DNA of 64,000 nucleotides from Cyanobacterium sp. T60_A2020_053 (GCA_015272165.1 JACYMF010000058.1:57289-121288), one strand, 5' to 3'. Counted from the stretch's first letter, positions 18,656 through 27,941 are shown. The notes: generated by a model from the letters alone, not told the origin. Translations and numbers: made by a program.

Positions 18656-19852
18656 CTAGGCAATACTGCCTCTTTTTCGGGCTTCTTTGTAAGATGTGCC
18701 AACGTTACGCAATCCTGACTTTAACATCTGTCGCTCCAAAAGAGCGAAAAAACGACTGCGATCGCCACCTTTCACCACTGCTAAATTATGGGCTTCAGCA
18801 AGGGCGACAGGATAGCCAAAACCTTTTTCAATTTGAGCAAGGGTAATACCCAGCGCCCTCCGCAATATTTCATCATCTTGGGCTACCCATTGGGGAAACT
18901 CTACCCTAGCGATTTCCACTCCGCCATGAAGATAACAAAAATAGGGACGTAAATCATCAGGATAAAGCTCTAAAATACGGGAATTGCTACGGAAAAGGGC
19001 GCTACGTTGCCCCGGTTGTAATAATGTTGCCCATAAAGTAGCATCTCGTAACGGTTGGAACTTTTGACAAGGATATTTTTCCATGTCATTATCACAATAA
19101 GTATAGCAATCCGGTTGCTCATAGGGACAAGCTACTAAGCGCAGAAAACTATTGGCATCCATAGCGCGCGAAGCACTCAGATAACCCACCCAAGGAATTT
19201 TACTTTCTCGTAGTTTTTCCCAAGCGTTGATAATGGGCGTTAATATTTCCTCTCTCGCTTCGTGAGGTAAATTTTCTAAAAACCAATATACCAAAGAACC
19301 ATCACTCATTGCCAAATTAGGGGTATCAAAATGGGCGCCCGGCGGATTAACCCAAGTACAAGCCATATTTGCCAATGCTTCCCCCTCCGCCACCGTGCGC
19401 TGATAACCCATCCATTCTTCCGTGCGCACTCCCCACTGGCGATAACGGTTTAAATCGGCAGATTTATAGTAAATTTCGGGAATACTATCTAATAACGGAT
19501 GTAAATTTTGCCCATAATGAAGCATGATTCTACCGATATTGATCAAGTAACAATAGGCAATTTCATGATGTGACGGGGCAATTTGTGAGCCATCACTGGA
19601 AAATACTGTATGACGGGGAGGGGCGCTGGGTATATCAATTACTTTTGATATTGGTTCAATGGGAGTAGCAGGGGAAAAAATCAACCGATCACGAAAGCGC
19701 CCGTAAACCTCCATAAATTCCTCTTGTCGAGTCTCTAATTTTTTCAAAAATTCTTCAGCAAGGAGTAACCGTTGACTGCTGAAATGAGCCTCTTTCTGCA
19801 TTTCCTGCCCTACTTGGGGCATTTGTTGCGCTAATTTTGCTAAATCTAACAT
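18656..19852 (-). CDS. NurA domain nuclease (DNA double-strand break repair)
   Basis: A 398-residue protein with a NurA domain. The first metal-binding Asp lies in the strand VFSSDGSQIAPSHH, with LAMSDGSLVYWFLE further on, then YLSASRAMDANSFLRLV and HGGVEIARVEFPQWV. The N-terminal 60 residues are helical. NurA enzymes are 5'-3' nucleases that work with HerA-type translocases in end resection, and cyanobacteria carry a related version. No herA is next to it. Four Cys (CPYEQPDCYTYCDND, CQKF) could bind a metal, which I have not seen emphasised for NurA. Confidence 0.85.
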   Translation of the reverse strand: MLDLAKLAQQMPQVGQEMQKEAHFSSQRLLLAEEFLKKLETRQEEFMEVYGRFRDRLIFSPATPIEPISKVIDIPSAPPRHTVFSSDGSQIAPSHHEIAYCYLINIGRIMLHYGQNLHPLLDSIPEIYYKSADLNRYRQWGVRTEEWMGYQRTVAEGEALANMACTWVNPPGAHFDTPNLAMSDGSLVYWFLENLPHEAREEILTPIINAWEKLRESKIPWVGYLSASRAMDANSFLRLVACPYEQPDCYTYCDNDMEKYPCQKFQPLRDATLWATLLQPGQRSALFRSNSRILELYPDDLRPYFCYLHGGVEIARVEFPQWVAQDDEILRRALGITLAQIEKGFGYPVALAEAHNLAVVKGGDRSRFFALLERQMLKSGLRNVGTSYKEARKRGSIA

Positions 19853-19894
19853 TAAATTTCCAAGAAAGAGAAAGGGAGAAAGGGAGAGATAATT

Positions 19895-19950
19895 AATTAT
19901 GAATTATGAATTATGAATTATGAATTATGAATTATGAATTATGAATTATG
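19895..19950. repeat. Perfect 7-bp tandem array (AATTATG)n
   Basis: Eight near-perfect copies of AATTATG lie between nurA and the TA pair. This is the cyanobacterial short tandemly repeated repetitive sequence type. Confidence 0.9.
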
Positions 19951-19978
19951 AAATAATAATTTCCTTTGCCCTTTGCCT

Positions 19979-20272
19979 TTAATCCGTGAGATAGAGTAAT
20001 TTTTTACCGTGAATCACTGCCAAAATGGTATAAAGATCATCATCACAGCGATAAATGAGGCGATAACTATAGGCAAACTCCTCCATAGTATGACAATCAT
20101 CAAACTCTGGAATCGGGCGCCCTTCACCGTTACCAGAAGCCAAATTTTGAGTAATACCGAGAATTTTTTGTACTACCGCCGCCGCATAGGAAGGGGAATC
20201 CCTCGCAATGTAGGCTGCAATAGCTTCCACATCTTCCACCGCTTTTAAAGACCAAACTACTCGATAAGCCAT
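19979..20272 (-). CDS. RelE/ParE family toxin
   Basis: A 97-residue protein with the ParE pattern: MAYRVVWSLKAVEDVEAIAAYIARDSPSYAA, then IPEFDDCHTMEEFAYSYRLIYRCDDD and LAVIHGKKLL. ParE toxins inhibit gyrase, while RelE relatives cut mRNA. The sequence favours ParE but does not prove the target. It overlaps the upstream small gene by 16 bp, the usual antitoxin-toxin coupling. Confidence 0.85.
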   Translation of the reverse strand: MAYRVVWSLKAVEDVEAIAAYIARDSPSYAAAVVQKILGITQNLASGNGEGRPIPEFDDCHTMEEFAYSYRLIYRCDDDLYTILAVIHGKKLLYLTD

Positions 20273-20445
20273 TTATTTAGCAACCCCTCTACTTCCACCT
20301 GTCGCAAAACCCCCTCGCATTGAGCCATTTGTAAGCCTTGATGAATTTTGCCTAAAACATACAAATGATATTGTATATCCTCAATGGTGCAATCATCACT
20401 TAATTTTCTCAACATCGATTTTACTTTTTCTTTTTGAGAACTCAT
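20257..20445 (-). CDS. Putative antitoxin of the ParE pair
   Basis: A 62-residue helical protein (KVKSMLRKLSDDCTIEDIQYHLYVLGKIHQGLQMA) directly upstream of, and overlapping, the ParE-like toxin. It lacks an obvious ribbon-helix-helix or Phd motif. It fits a group of short cyanobacterial antitoxins with a TIEDIQYHLYV phrase. The role is assigned from position. Confidence 0.7.
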   Translation of the reverse strand: MSSQKEKVKSMLRKLSDDCTIEDIQYHLYVLGKIHQGLQMAQCEGVLRQVEVEGLLNKWLIE

Positions 20446-20562
20446 AATTCTAGCTACAAAACTTAATGCTGAATAATATTATTTTTATTTATTTTTAATT
20501 CAATTCAGTTTTTGATATTTCAATAGAGACGTTACATACAACGTCTCTACTAAATGCAATGT

Positions 20563-22350
20563 TTAAAAATTTTTAATAGTTTTTACTACATCTTCAATTA
20601 AAACATCTTCACTAGCTTTACTAGCGCGCACCACCAATTCCACTTTACCATCCTTGAGAGAGCGCCCAGTGACGATACGATAAGGAATACCAATTAAATC
20701 AGCATCCTTAAATTTTACCCCAGCGCGCTCATCCCGATCATCAAGTAAAGTCTCGATACCAGCTTCATTCATCTCCTGATGTAGTTTTTCAGCTACCTGC
20801 ATTTGATTAGCATCAGTGATATTTGGCACAACAATGATGGCATGATAGGGCGCAATGGCAACGGGCCAAATAATACCATCCTTATCATAGAATTGCTCTA
20901 CGGCAGCCTGTGCTAACCGTGATACCCCAATACCATAACAGCCCATGACAAAAGGCTCTTCCTTGCCTTCCTCACTGGTATAGGTAGCGCCCATGGCCTC
21001 AGAATATTTCGTGCCTAATTGGAAAATATGCCCTACTTCAATACCTCTCGCTGTTTGTAGTAGCTGTGTAGGATCATGTATTGCTCTGTCTCCCGTTTGA
21101 GCTTTGCGCACATCAACAATTAATTTTGGTAAAGGGAAATTTTCACCCCAATTAGCGCCCACCGTATGATAACCACATTCGTTACTACCGGTGACAAAAT
21201 TAGTTAAATTTACCACCGTTTGATCAGCCATTCTCAAAAAACTAGGCTCAACATGGAGGGAGGGCGCTATGTAACTATCCGCTAAATCTGGGGCAATATA
21301 GCCTAATGGTAAGGGTTGACCAGCCCATTTGGCTTGAGCATCGGGGTCTGGTACAGTTAAACTAATCACAGTTTTAGCATCATAATTAGAAGCTAATTTG
21401 ACCAATTCATTTTGTAATTTGACTTCGTTAACATCTTGATCCCCTCTAATATTAACTAAAACTAAGACGGTTTTCCCTGAATCATAAACCGCTTGATACA
21501 AAACATTTTTAACAATAATAGTCGCTGAACATTGTAAAAAATCTGAAACTTTAGCAATGGTTGCCGTATGGGGAGTTTCTCGTTTTTCAAAACTACTGAA
21601 AGGAGAAGGTATCACATCGGAGGGTAAAGAAACCGCTTTTTCCACATTAGCGGAATATTTGCCATCTTCCGTGTAGAGAATATCATCCTCTCCAGCATCT
21701 GCTAACACCATAAATTCTTGCGAACCAGAACCACCTATAGCGCCCGAATCCGCTTCTACAGCCCGAAAACTCAAGCCACAACGGGTTAAAATATTGCGGT
21801 AGGCTTGATCCATATCCTTATAGGTTTCCTTGAGACTTTCTACGCTAGTGTGGAAAGAATAACCATCTTTCATGATAAATTCTCGACCGCGCATCAAACC
21901 AAAACGGGGTCTAATTTCGTCTCTAAATTTAGTTTGAATTTGGTACAAATGTATTGGTAGCTGACGATAAGATTTGATCATATCCCTAGCTACGGCGGTG
22001 ATAACTTCCTCGTGAGTTGGTCCTAATCCCAACTCTCGTTTTTGGCGATCAACGAGGGAAAACATGATGCCTTCCGCTTTGGTGTAGGTATCCCAGCGCC
22101 CGGATTCCTGCCATAAATCAGCCGGTTGGATTTGAGGTAAAAGGCATTCTAGCGCCCCTGTAGCGTTCATTTCTTCTCGGACGATTTGGGATACTTTTTG
22201 CAAGACGCGCCACATTAACGGTAGATAAGCATAAATACCGCTACCGATACGACGTATAAAACCGGCGCGCAATAGTAATTGATGGCTAGGGATTTCTGCT
22301 TCTGCTGGAGTTTCCCGTAAAGTTACCCATAACATCTGAGATAAACGCAT
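20563..22350 (-). CDS. proS: Prolyl-tRNA synthetase (bacterial type)
   Basis: A 595-residue class II synthetase that charges tRNA-Pro. Motif 2 is visible in [21 protein letters not shown] and motif 3 in [17 protein letters not shown]. The long insertion between them (about residues 225-400, [14 protein letters not shown] onwards) is the editing INS domain of the bacterial form. The anticodon-binding domain is at the C-terminus ([20 protein letters not shown]). Length and motifs are complete. The start [19 protein letters not shown] matches the family. Confidence 0.96.
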   Translation of the reverse strand: MRLSQMLWVTLRETPAEAEIPSHQLLLRAGFIRRIGSGIYAYLPLMWRVLQKVSQIVREEMNATGALECLLPQIQPADLWQESGRWDTYTKAEGIMFSLVDRQKRELGLGPTHEEVITAVARDMIKSYRQLPIHLYQIQTKFRDEIRPRFGLMRGREFIMKDGYSFHTSVESLKETYKDMDQAYRNILTRCGLSFRAVEADSGAIGGSGSQEFMVLADAGEDDILYTEDGKYSANVEKAVSLPSDVIPSPFSSFEKRETPHTATIAKVSDFLQCSATIIVKNVLYQAVYDSGKTVLVLVNIRGDQDVNEVKLQNELVKLASNYDAKTVISLTVPDPDAQAKWAGQPLPLGYIAPDLADSYIAPSLHVEPSFLRMADQTVVNLTNFVTGSNECGYHTVGANWGENFPLPKLIVDVRKAQTGDRAIHDPTQLLQTARGIEVGHIFQLGTKYSEAMGATYTSEEGKEEPFVMGCYGIGVSRLAQAAVEQFYDKDGIIWPVAIAPYHAIIVVPNITDANQMQVAEKLHQEMNEAGIETLLDDRDERAGVKFKDADLIGIPYRIVTGRSLKDGKVELVVRASKASEDVLIEDVVKTIKNF

Positions 22351-22509
22351 ATTTATTTTTTCCTCTTTAAATCCTCAATAAGCCCTGATTATATCAGGGG
22401 GAGGGCGCTGGTTTCAGGTTTGACCAAGTAAAAAATTTAAGGGAGATACCCCAATAAGGGGGGAGATTACGGAAAAAAGGGAGATCCCCCCCTACCCCCC
22501 CTTGATAAG

Positions 22510-22684
22510 CAGGGTGTTTTCAAAGTCAGGATCAAAATTGATTTGTTTTTGACAAGAAGACAGGTTGACAGGGAGACAGGAGGATTTTTTACTATTAATT
22601 GATTTATTAGTAGTTAAAAACCTCTGAATTTCAGATTATTGGCTAGTTTGAGAAACTAACATTTTTGGGAATGAAAACGCCCTG
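22510..22684. mobile_element. 175-bp MITE, family A, inserted in a hairpin loop
   Basis: The element begins CAGGGTGTTTTC and ends GAAAACGCCCTG, giving 12-bp terminal inverted repeats with one mismatch. It has no coding capacity. It is flanked by a perfect 9-bp direct duplication CTTGATAAG (22501-22509 and 22685-22693). Removing the element restores the palindrome CCCCCCCTTGATAAGGGGGG, so the insertion lies in the loop of a hairpin repeat. A second copy in inverted orientation is at 45639-45853. Confidence 0.88.
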
Positions 22685-22693
22685 CTTGATAAG

Positions 22694-22741
22694 GGGGGAA
22701 TTGGACGGAAAGTCCCCCTTGATAAGGGGGATTTAGGGGGA
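22694..22741. repeat. CCCCCTTGATAAGGGGG hairpin repeat
   Basis: This belongs to the abundant family also seen at 22441-22510, 23149-23336, 25470-25700, 26190-26410, 26820-27095 and 45760-45790. The core palindrome is CCCCCTTATCAAGGGGG or variants, followed by AAATCCCCC-type phrases. Confidence 0.8.
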
Positions 22742-22754
22742 TCTGAAACTATAA

Positions 22755-23105
22755 CTACGGAATCATTCCCTCAATTATCCTGACAATTCCTTCTAAATTA
22801 TGTAAAACTTCTTCATTATTAAATCTAATTACTTTTAAACCATATCCTTCTAATATTTGAGTTCTTTGCAAGTCATATTCTGGTGCATTTTCTTGATAAT
22901 GACTTTCTCCATCAACTTCTATTACTAATTTTAATTCAGGACAATAAAAATCAACAATAAAGTTATCAATAGGGCGTTGTCTATGTATTCTAAATTTAAA
23001 ATTTCTTAAATAATCATACCAAAGTTTTTTCTCTGCTTTGGTCATATTTTTTCTTAATTCTTTTGCCCTATTAACAAGATTTTTATTATATGGTAAGTAG
23101 CTCAT
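22755..23105 (-). CDS. DUF559 endonuclease-like protein
   Basis: A 116-residue protein of the Vsr/PD-(D/E)xK-like DUF559 family: AKELRKNMTKAEKKLWYDYL, then FKFRIHRQRPIDNFIVDFYCPELKLVIEVDGESH with the catalytic Asp, Glu and Asp region, and a C-terminal VIRFNNEEVLHN. The complete family length is present. Such proteins sit in defence or mobile islands and are presumed DNases. Here it is the first gene of the island next to a methylase and helicases. Confidence 0.85.
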   Translation of the reverse strand: MSYLPYNKNLVNRAKELRKNMTKAEKKLWYDYLRNFKFRIHRQRPIDNFIVDFYCPELKLVIEVDGESHYQENAPEYDLQRTQILEGYGLKVIRFNNEEVLHNLEGIVRIIEGMIP

Positions 23106-23148
23106 TTCGTAACTTCCGTTAAATAAGTTGGTTTACTCCCCTTTTATT

Positions 23149-23336
23149 CCCCCCTTATCAAGGGGGACTTTTTCATAATTTGATCCCCCTAAATCCCCCT
23201 TATCAAGGGGGACTTTTTCATAATTTGATCCCCCTAAATCCCCCTTATCAAGGGGGACTTTTTCATAATTTGATCCCCCTAAATCCCCCTTATCAAGGGG
23301 GACTTTTTCATAATTTGATCCCCATAAATCCCCCAT
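23149..23336. repeat. Four tandem copies of a 45-bp hairpin repeat
   Basis: The unit CCCCCTTATCAAGGGGGACT-TTTTCATAATTTGATCCCCC-TAAAT repeats with starts near 23150, 23195, 23240 and 23285, almost without mismatch. Because 45 is a multiple of three it stays open in the minus frame as a repeating SNYEKVPLDKGDLGG. That frame has no independent gene support. The same sequence type is inserted in frame in the neighbouring methylase gene. Confidence 0.9.
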
Positions 23337-23357
23337 AATGTTGTGTAATTATTTTAT

Positions 23358-23453
23358 CTAATTATTAAATCTCATTAAAAATTTATTAATTGTAATAATT
23401 TCTATATTTCTAATTAAAACATTTGTATCTAAAATAATGCTTAATTTAGTCAT
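23358..23453 (-). pseudogene. VapC-type PIN-domain toxin, truncated after about 30 residues
   Basis: The ATG at 23453 overlaps the antitoxin stop. The frame reads TKLSIILDTNVLIRNIEIIT before a stop at 23358. The phrase LDTNVLI with its catalytic Asp is the first PIN motif. The remaining ~100 residues are gone, replaced by the tandem 45-bp repeats. The toxin is dead. Confidence 0.72.
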
Positions 23454-23664
23454 CTTTTAATAATTCTGTTAATATTTCAGGTATTAAACCATTGACTTGT
23501 GCTTCTTGGCGAATTTGACTAACAATTTCTTCAAAGTTAGATGGTTGCAAAATTTCTTTCAGAATAAAACTACAAATTTTAGTAGCGTCTTTTTGTTGAT
23601 TAATATTTGCTTTTTGATAAAGTTGAGCTACTTGCTTATCTACTTCAATTATGATTGTTTCCAT
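23446..23664 (-). CDS. Putative antitoxin of a truncated VapC module
   Basis: A 72-residue protein (METIIIEVDKQVAQLYQKAN, then KICSFILKEILQPSNFEEIV) with an N-terminal strand and helices as in ribbon-helix-helix antitoxins. Its stop overlaps the start of a PIN-domain remnant, which supports an antitoxin role. Its partner is destroyed. Confidence 0.65.
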   Translation of the reverse strand: METIIIEVDKQVAQLYQKANINQQKDATKICSFILKEILQPSNFEEIVSQIRQEAQVNGLIPEILTELLKDD

Positions 23665-23814
23665 TGCTTTTCTCCTTTCTTATTAGAACATCATAGCATT
23701 ATTTAATTTTGTTTAAAATCGCCGGGAGAGAAATCGAGTTTTTGATAGGGTTTAAAACTAAAAACTTAACTTTATAAAAAACCCGATTTCTACCTATATT
23801 CTGCATTAAAGGGT

Positions 23815-26800
23815 TTAATCTGAGTCTAATTCTTTACCCATGCGATACTTTATATCATAGTTAATGATAAAGTCTAATTCCTCGTCACTAAAGCCATAAT
23901 GTTGCGCTAATATTTTATCTATTTCATCTATTATTGGTTTTGATTTAGAAATAAAAAAGGTTTGTAATTCAATTTCACCTGTATTAACTTGTTTTCTAAT
24001 TTTTATTTGCGAATTTTTTTTAAAATCTTGATTTAATTTATCCGATAAATCATTCAACTGTAATTTTATATCTTCTGACATATCATTTAAATTACAAGTA
24101 AATTTTTCAATATCTTTAAAACCACAATGAAAACCATCACCATGTAAACGCCAATAAAAGTAAAATAAGCTAGAGTTAAGCAAACAAATTAACATTTTTA
24201 TGTATTTATCTTGACAATTTAATATTTTAAAGTCATCAGAATGAGTAATAGTTCCATCAGCTTTTTTAAAATACGGTTCAAAACTAATTGCTTTAATAAA
24301 ATTATTAACTATTCTATGTATATAAATAGGATTTTTAGATGTTGTTAGAATATATTTTTTTAGATTTTTATCATTACTATATATTTTGTCAATGATAGAT
24401 AAAGTAGTAGTTTCAGTAATTCTAGCAATCCAGCCTGTGTGAATATATTTATCATTATTTTGATAACTAAGAATATCTATTAGATTATCTCTTTCTTCTT
24501 GTCGCCAACGATAATATTTTGTCAAATAAAATTTCTTATTATTTAAATGTTTATTATTTAATAATAAAATTGTTAATCTTTGCGCTGCACCTTCAAATAA
24601 ACGAGAAGGAAAAATATCAAATGAAGAAGCATATATTAAATTATATGATTTAATACAGTTTTGTAGAGATTTTGTTCTTTCAGTACAAATAGAAGAAATG
24701 GGTACAATCCAACCAATAAAACTAGATTTTTTTGTTAAAATTGTTCCTCTTTCTAGTACAGGTGCATAAATATTACCGCATTTTTCAGTTTCATAACCTT
24801 TGATTTGATAATCCTTTTTTACCTTGCTATATTCCACATAAGGCGGATTACCAATAATGACATCAAAACCGCCATTATTAATAATTGAATAAAACTCCGT
24901 AAACCAATGGAAAGGCTGATGAGAAGCTAACCAATTTTGATAATCCTTTTTCTTTTTAGTATCGATGCCATATTCGTGCGCTAAATATTGATTTAACTCC
25001 TCATTTAAACTAGCTAAACTAACTTGTAACTTTTGCTTAGTTTCAGCAAAACCAGCGCCCTCCCCCTGAGTTTGAATAGTGCGGAAATATTGATAAACTT
25101 CACTTACTGCCTTAGCCTTGTCGTTGATAACTGACATATTATCGAATAAATCGAGCTTTTTTTGTTCAGTGCCAGAAATAGCCTTTTTCACCTCATCATA
25201 AGTAGCAAAACCCACTAAACTATTACCACTTCGAATATTAAAATCAATGTCAGGTAAAGGCTCAATGCCGTAATTTTGAGCAGAAGGATTAGGAATAATT
25301 TTGGAAGCTAATTTAAGAAATAATCGCAACTTACAAACTTCCGTTGCTTCCTCCATAATATCCACCCCGTAAAGATTATTAAGGATGATATTTTTTAGAA
25401 TAAAATAACTACGATTAGGGTGACTTCTCACATTAGCTAAAATGCCTTGAAACTCTTTTTTTGATCTCCCTAAATCTCCTTTATTAAGGAGGACTTTTTC
25501 AGCATTTATTCCCCCCTTCTCAAGGGGGGGTAGGGGGGGATCATTTTCAGTATTTGATCGCGCAGCGCCACTTCGTGATCCTCCTAAATCCCCCTTACTA
25601 AGGGGGACTTTTTTTGTATTTGCTCCCCCCTTTTTCAAGGGGGGCTGGGGGGGATCGTTTTCAATATTTGCCCCACCTAAATTTTCCTTATTAATGGGAA
25701 TTTTTTTCTCAGTAAATTCCTGCATTTTTTCTAAAGAAACATCATAAAGAGGGTAAAGAATATTTAAAGCAGAGAATAAAAAAGCGCCACTACCACAGGT
25801 TGGGTCTAAAATAGAAATAGTAGTTAATTTTTCATAGAAAATCTGGAGAGTTAAGGGCGAATTAAAATTAGTAATAGCATCTTGAGCGAATTGGCGAATA
25901 TCAAGATTATAGGTAATTAAATCATTGATAGAGTTGATTTCGCCGTTAATTAATTTCTCTTTAACTTCAAAATAACGGTTTCTTCGGGCGATAACTTCGC
26001 GCCAAATTTCTGTAGGTAAACTATAATTTTCGGGCGCTGATTGATTCCAATTTTCTCTCGCCGAAACGTCATTTATTCCTTTGGCAATATCATCAGGTAA
26101 TGGTAAATTGACACCTTTTTTAACTGCTTCATAAATGTATCTATCGGGGTTTTCTTGTAGTAACAATCCCCCTAAATAATGCGTAAAAATAGAGACTTTT
26201 TTCCCATTTCCTCCCCCCTTTTTCAAGGGGGGCTGGGGGGGATTGTTTTCCGTATTTGATCGCGCAGCGCCACTTCGTGATCCCCCTAAATCCCCCTTAT
26301 TAAGGGGGACTTTTTCCGCATTTCCTCCCCCCTTATCAAGGGGGGGTAGGGGGGGATCGTTTTCCAGATTTGATCCCTTTAAATCTGCCTTATTAAGAGG
26401 GACTTTTTCTATTTTTAGATTTAATTCTGTTAATACTGCATCGAATAGGTAGGGAATAATGCAATTTTTACTAATATATTCGGTGATGTCTTCTTTGGTG
26501 TAATAAGCGCCCATCTGTTTTTGATTGATATATTTCTCGAAAATATAACCTAAAACATCGGGATTAATTTCGTTATCTGCTTTTAATGGTCTATCATCTA
26601 AATACCAGTTATATTGATCGAAAAAGTCAAATATTTTCTCAAATGCTTCGTCTTTTATTTGAATATCATAATATTTATTTTCTAAGGGGTGAATTTCAAA
26701 TAATCCTCCGTTTAAATATGGTATTTTTCCTAATAATTCTGTCAGGTGCGGAGGGCGCTTTTCGTTGCCTAATCCTTCATGAAATAATTTTAATAAAAAG

Positions 26801-27777
26801 TAACGATAAAATGAGTAAAACGATCCCCCTAAATCCCCCTTATTAAGGGGGACTTTTTCCGCATTTCCTCCCCCCTTATCAAGGGGGGGTAGGGGGGGAT
26901 CATTTTCAATATTTGCCACCCCTAAATCCTCCTTATCAAGGGGGACTTTTTCCGCATTTCCTCCCCCCTTATCAAGGGGGGGTAGGGGGGGATCATTTTC
27001 AATATTTGCCACCCCTAAATCCTCCTTATTAATGGGGACTTTTTCAGCATTTACTCCCCTCTTATTAAGGAGGGGTAGGGAGGGATTATTTTTGATTTCA
27101 TTTAATTTATTCCTGAGATAATCTGAATCGCTATTTAAAAAACCTTTTTTCTGGATGAAATAGACAAACATTAAGCGGTTAAGCATCAAAGAGGCATACC
27201 ATTGCTTGTCAAAATCGGTGGTTATTCCTTCAATAAAACTTAAAAATTGACCATGTTGTTTTTTAAATTTATCATAAAACTTTTTAGTAATTTTATCGAC
27301 ATCAAAGGCTTTTTTAGCTTTGGCTTTAACATCAAGTAAATTAAGTTTTTCTTCTTCATCTAAAGTGACATAGATAGTGTCTAAAACTTGTAACAAAGCC
27401 TCTTTTTTCTGGCTAGAATATTCAATGGTGCGATTAACTAAAGGTTGATTATTTTCTCTTTTTACCCATTGCCATTTTTGATGTTTGTCTAACTGTGAAG
27501 CATAAATAATAAAGTGTTCGTAGGAATATTTAGTAATTTCTTTATCTATTTTTTTGAGGGTGGCAGAGAGAGGAATTGATTGATTTTCTAGTAAGCATAA
27601 GAAAACATAAAAATTTCGTTTATAGGCAAGAGGAGTTAAAGTGAATACTTCGTTTTCAACAGTAATATATTTATCAGTTTTATCTTGAGGATAATCCCAT
27701 CCTAATTCTTCGATGAAAAGAGATTTAAAGTTAAATTTCTCAAGATATTGAGTAACTTTTTGACGGTTGATTTTCAT
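23815..27777 (-). CDS. Eco57I-like restriction-modification methylase with in-frame repeat insertions
   Basis: A 1320-residue protein with a gamma-class N6-adenine methylase core: motif I in LDPTCGSGAFLFSALN (about residue 660) and motif IV in VIIGNPPYVEY (about residue 980). This is followed by a target-recognition-like C-terminal region. The N-terminal 225 residues (FIEELGWDYP, then TLTPLAYKRNFYVFLCLLEN) are conserved in such large enzymes and may carry the nuclease, but I see no certain catalytic motif. Three stretches, at about residues 227-319, 456-531 and 692-771, are translated intergenic repeats (NDPPLPPLDKGG, EKVPLNKGDLGGS). They add about 245 residues without breaking the frame. The gene is followed upstream on the same strand by a PLD-SNF2 helicase gene, 165 bp away. 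Function as a type IIG-like or multi-component defence enzyme is inferred. Confidence 0.85.
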   Translation of the reverse strand: MKINRQKVTQYLEKFNFKSLFIEELGWDYPQDKTDKYITVENEVFTLTPLAYKRNFYVFLCLLENQSIPLSATLKKIDKEITKYSYEHFIIYASQLDKHQKWQWVKRENNQPLVNRTIEYSSQKKEALLQVLDTIYVTLDEEEKLNLLDVKAKAKKAFDVDKITKKFYDKFKKQHGQFLSFIEGITTDFDKQWYASLMLNRLMFVYFIQKKGFLNSDSDYLRNKLNEIKNNPSLPLLNKRGVNAEKVPINKEDLGVANIENDPPLPPLDKGGGNAEKVPLDKEDLGVANIENDPPLPPLDKGGGNAEKVPLNKGDLGGSFYSFYRYFLLKLFHEGLGNEKRPPHLTELLGKIPYLNGGLFEIHPLENKYYDIQIKDEAFEKIFDFFDQYNWYLDDRPLKADNEINPDVLGYIFEKYINQKQMGAYYTKEDITEYISKNCIIPYLFDAVLTELNLKIEKVPLNKADLKGSNLENDPPLPPLDKGGGNAEKVPLNKGDLGGSRSGAARSNTENNPPQPPLKKGGGNGKKVSIFTHYLGGLLLQENPDRYIYEAVKKGVNLPLPDDIAKGINDVSARENWNQSAPENYSLPTEIWREVIARRNRYFEVKEKLINGEINSINDLITYNLDIRQFAQDAITNFNSPLTLQIFYEKLTTISILDPTCGSGAFLFSALNILYPLYDVSLEKMQEFTEKKIPINKENLGGANIENDPPQPPLKKGGANTKKVPLSKGDLGGSRSGAARSNTENDPPLPPLEKGGINAEKVLLNKGDLGRSKKEFQGILANVRSHPNRSYFILKNIILNNLYGVDIMEEATEVCKLRLFLKLASKIIPNPSAQNYGIEPLPDIDFNIRSGNSLVGFATYDEVKKAISGTEQKKLDLFDNMSVINDKAKAVSEVYQYFRTIQTQGEGAGFAETKQKLQVSLASLNEELNQYLAHEYGIDTKKKKDYQNWLASHQPFHWFTEFYSIINNGGFDVIIGNPPYVEYSKVKKDYQIKGYETEKCGNIYAPVLERGTILTKKSSFIGWIVPISSICTERTKSLQNCIKSYNLIYASSFDIFPSRLFEGAAQRLTILLLNNKHLNNKKFYLTKYYRWRQEERDNLIDILSYQNNDKYIHTGWIARITETTTLSIIDKIYSNDKNLKKYILTTSKNPIYIHRIVNNFIKAISFEPYFKKADGTITHSDDFKILNCQDKYIKMLICLLNSSLFYFYWRLHGDGFHCGFKDIEKFTCNLNDMSEDIKLQLNDLSDKLNQDFKKNSQIKIRKQVNTGEIELQTFFISKSKPIIDEIDKILAQHYGFSDEELDFIINYDIKYRMGKELDSD
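25465..25700 (-). repeat. In-frame repeat insertion 3 in the methylase gene
   Basis: About 235 bp of hairpin repeat, including another copy of the GATCGCGCAGCG segment, inserted soon after methylase motif I. It is translated as NDPPQPPLKKGG and LSKGDLGGSRSGAARSNTEN. Confidence 0.88.
26190..26410 (-). repeat. In-frame repeat insertion 2 in the methylase gene
   Basis: About 220 bp of the same hairpin repeat, plus a GATCGCGCAGCGCCACTTCG segment translated as SRSGAARSNTEN. The insertion keeps the reading frame. Confidence 0.88.
26820..27095 (-). repeat. In-frame repeat insertion 1 in the methylase gene
   Basis: About 275 bp of CCCCTTATCAAGGGG-type hairpin repeats in three tandem units, all translated (PPLPPLDKGGGNAEKVPL). 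It lies between the N-terminal region and the conserved FYSFYRYFLLKLFHEGL segment. Confidence 0.9.
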
Positions 27778-27941
27778 GGTTATTTATGATTTACTAAATT
27801 TTAAAATACCAGTAATTTTGAATTATAGCAATCAGGAATCAGTTATAAGTTCTCACGCAAAATTAATTGTATATTTGTGACCTGATTTAGTTTTTCACAT
27901 TTCAGTAGGGACGTTGCATGCAACGTCCCTACATTAACTTA

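Noticed and set aside
23133..23336. 67-residue minus-strand open frame (SNYEKVPLDKGDLGG repeats)
   Set aside because: It is only the tandem 45-bp hairpin array, which stays open because its unit is a multiple of three. It has no start signal or family.
26243..26452. 69-residue plus-strand frame rich in DPPKSPLLRGTFS
   Set aside because: It is the reverse reading of the hairpin repeat inside the methylase gene.
23149..27095. Possible CRISPR array in the repeated CCCCTTATCAAGGGG region
   Set aside because: Repeats are adjacent or irregular, spacers are themselves repeats, and no cas genes are present.
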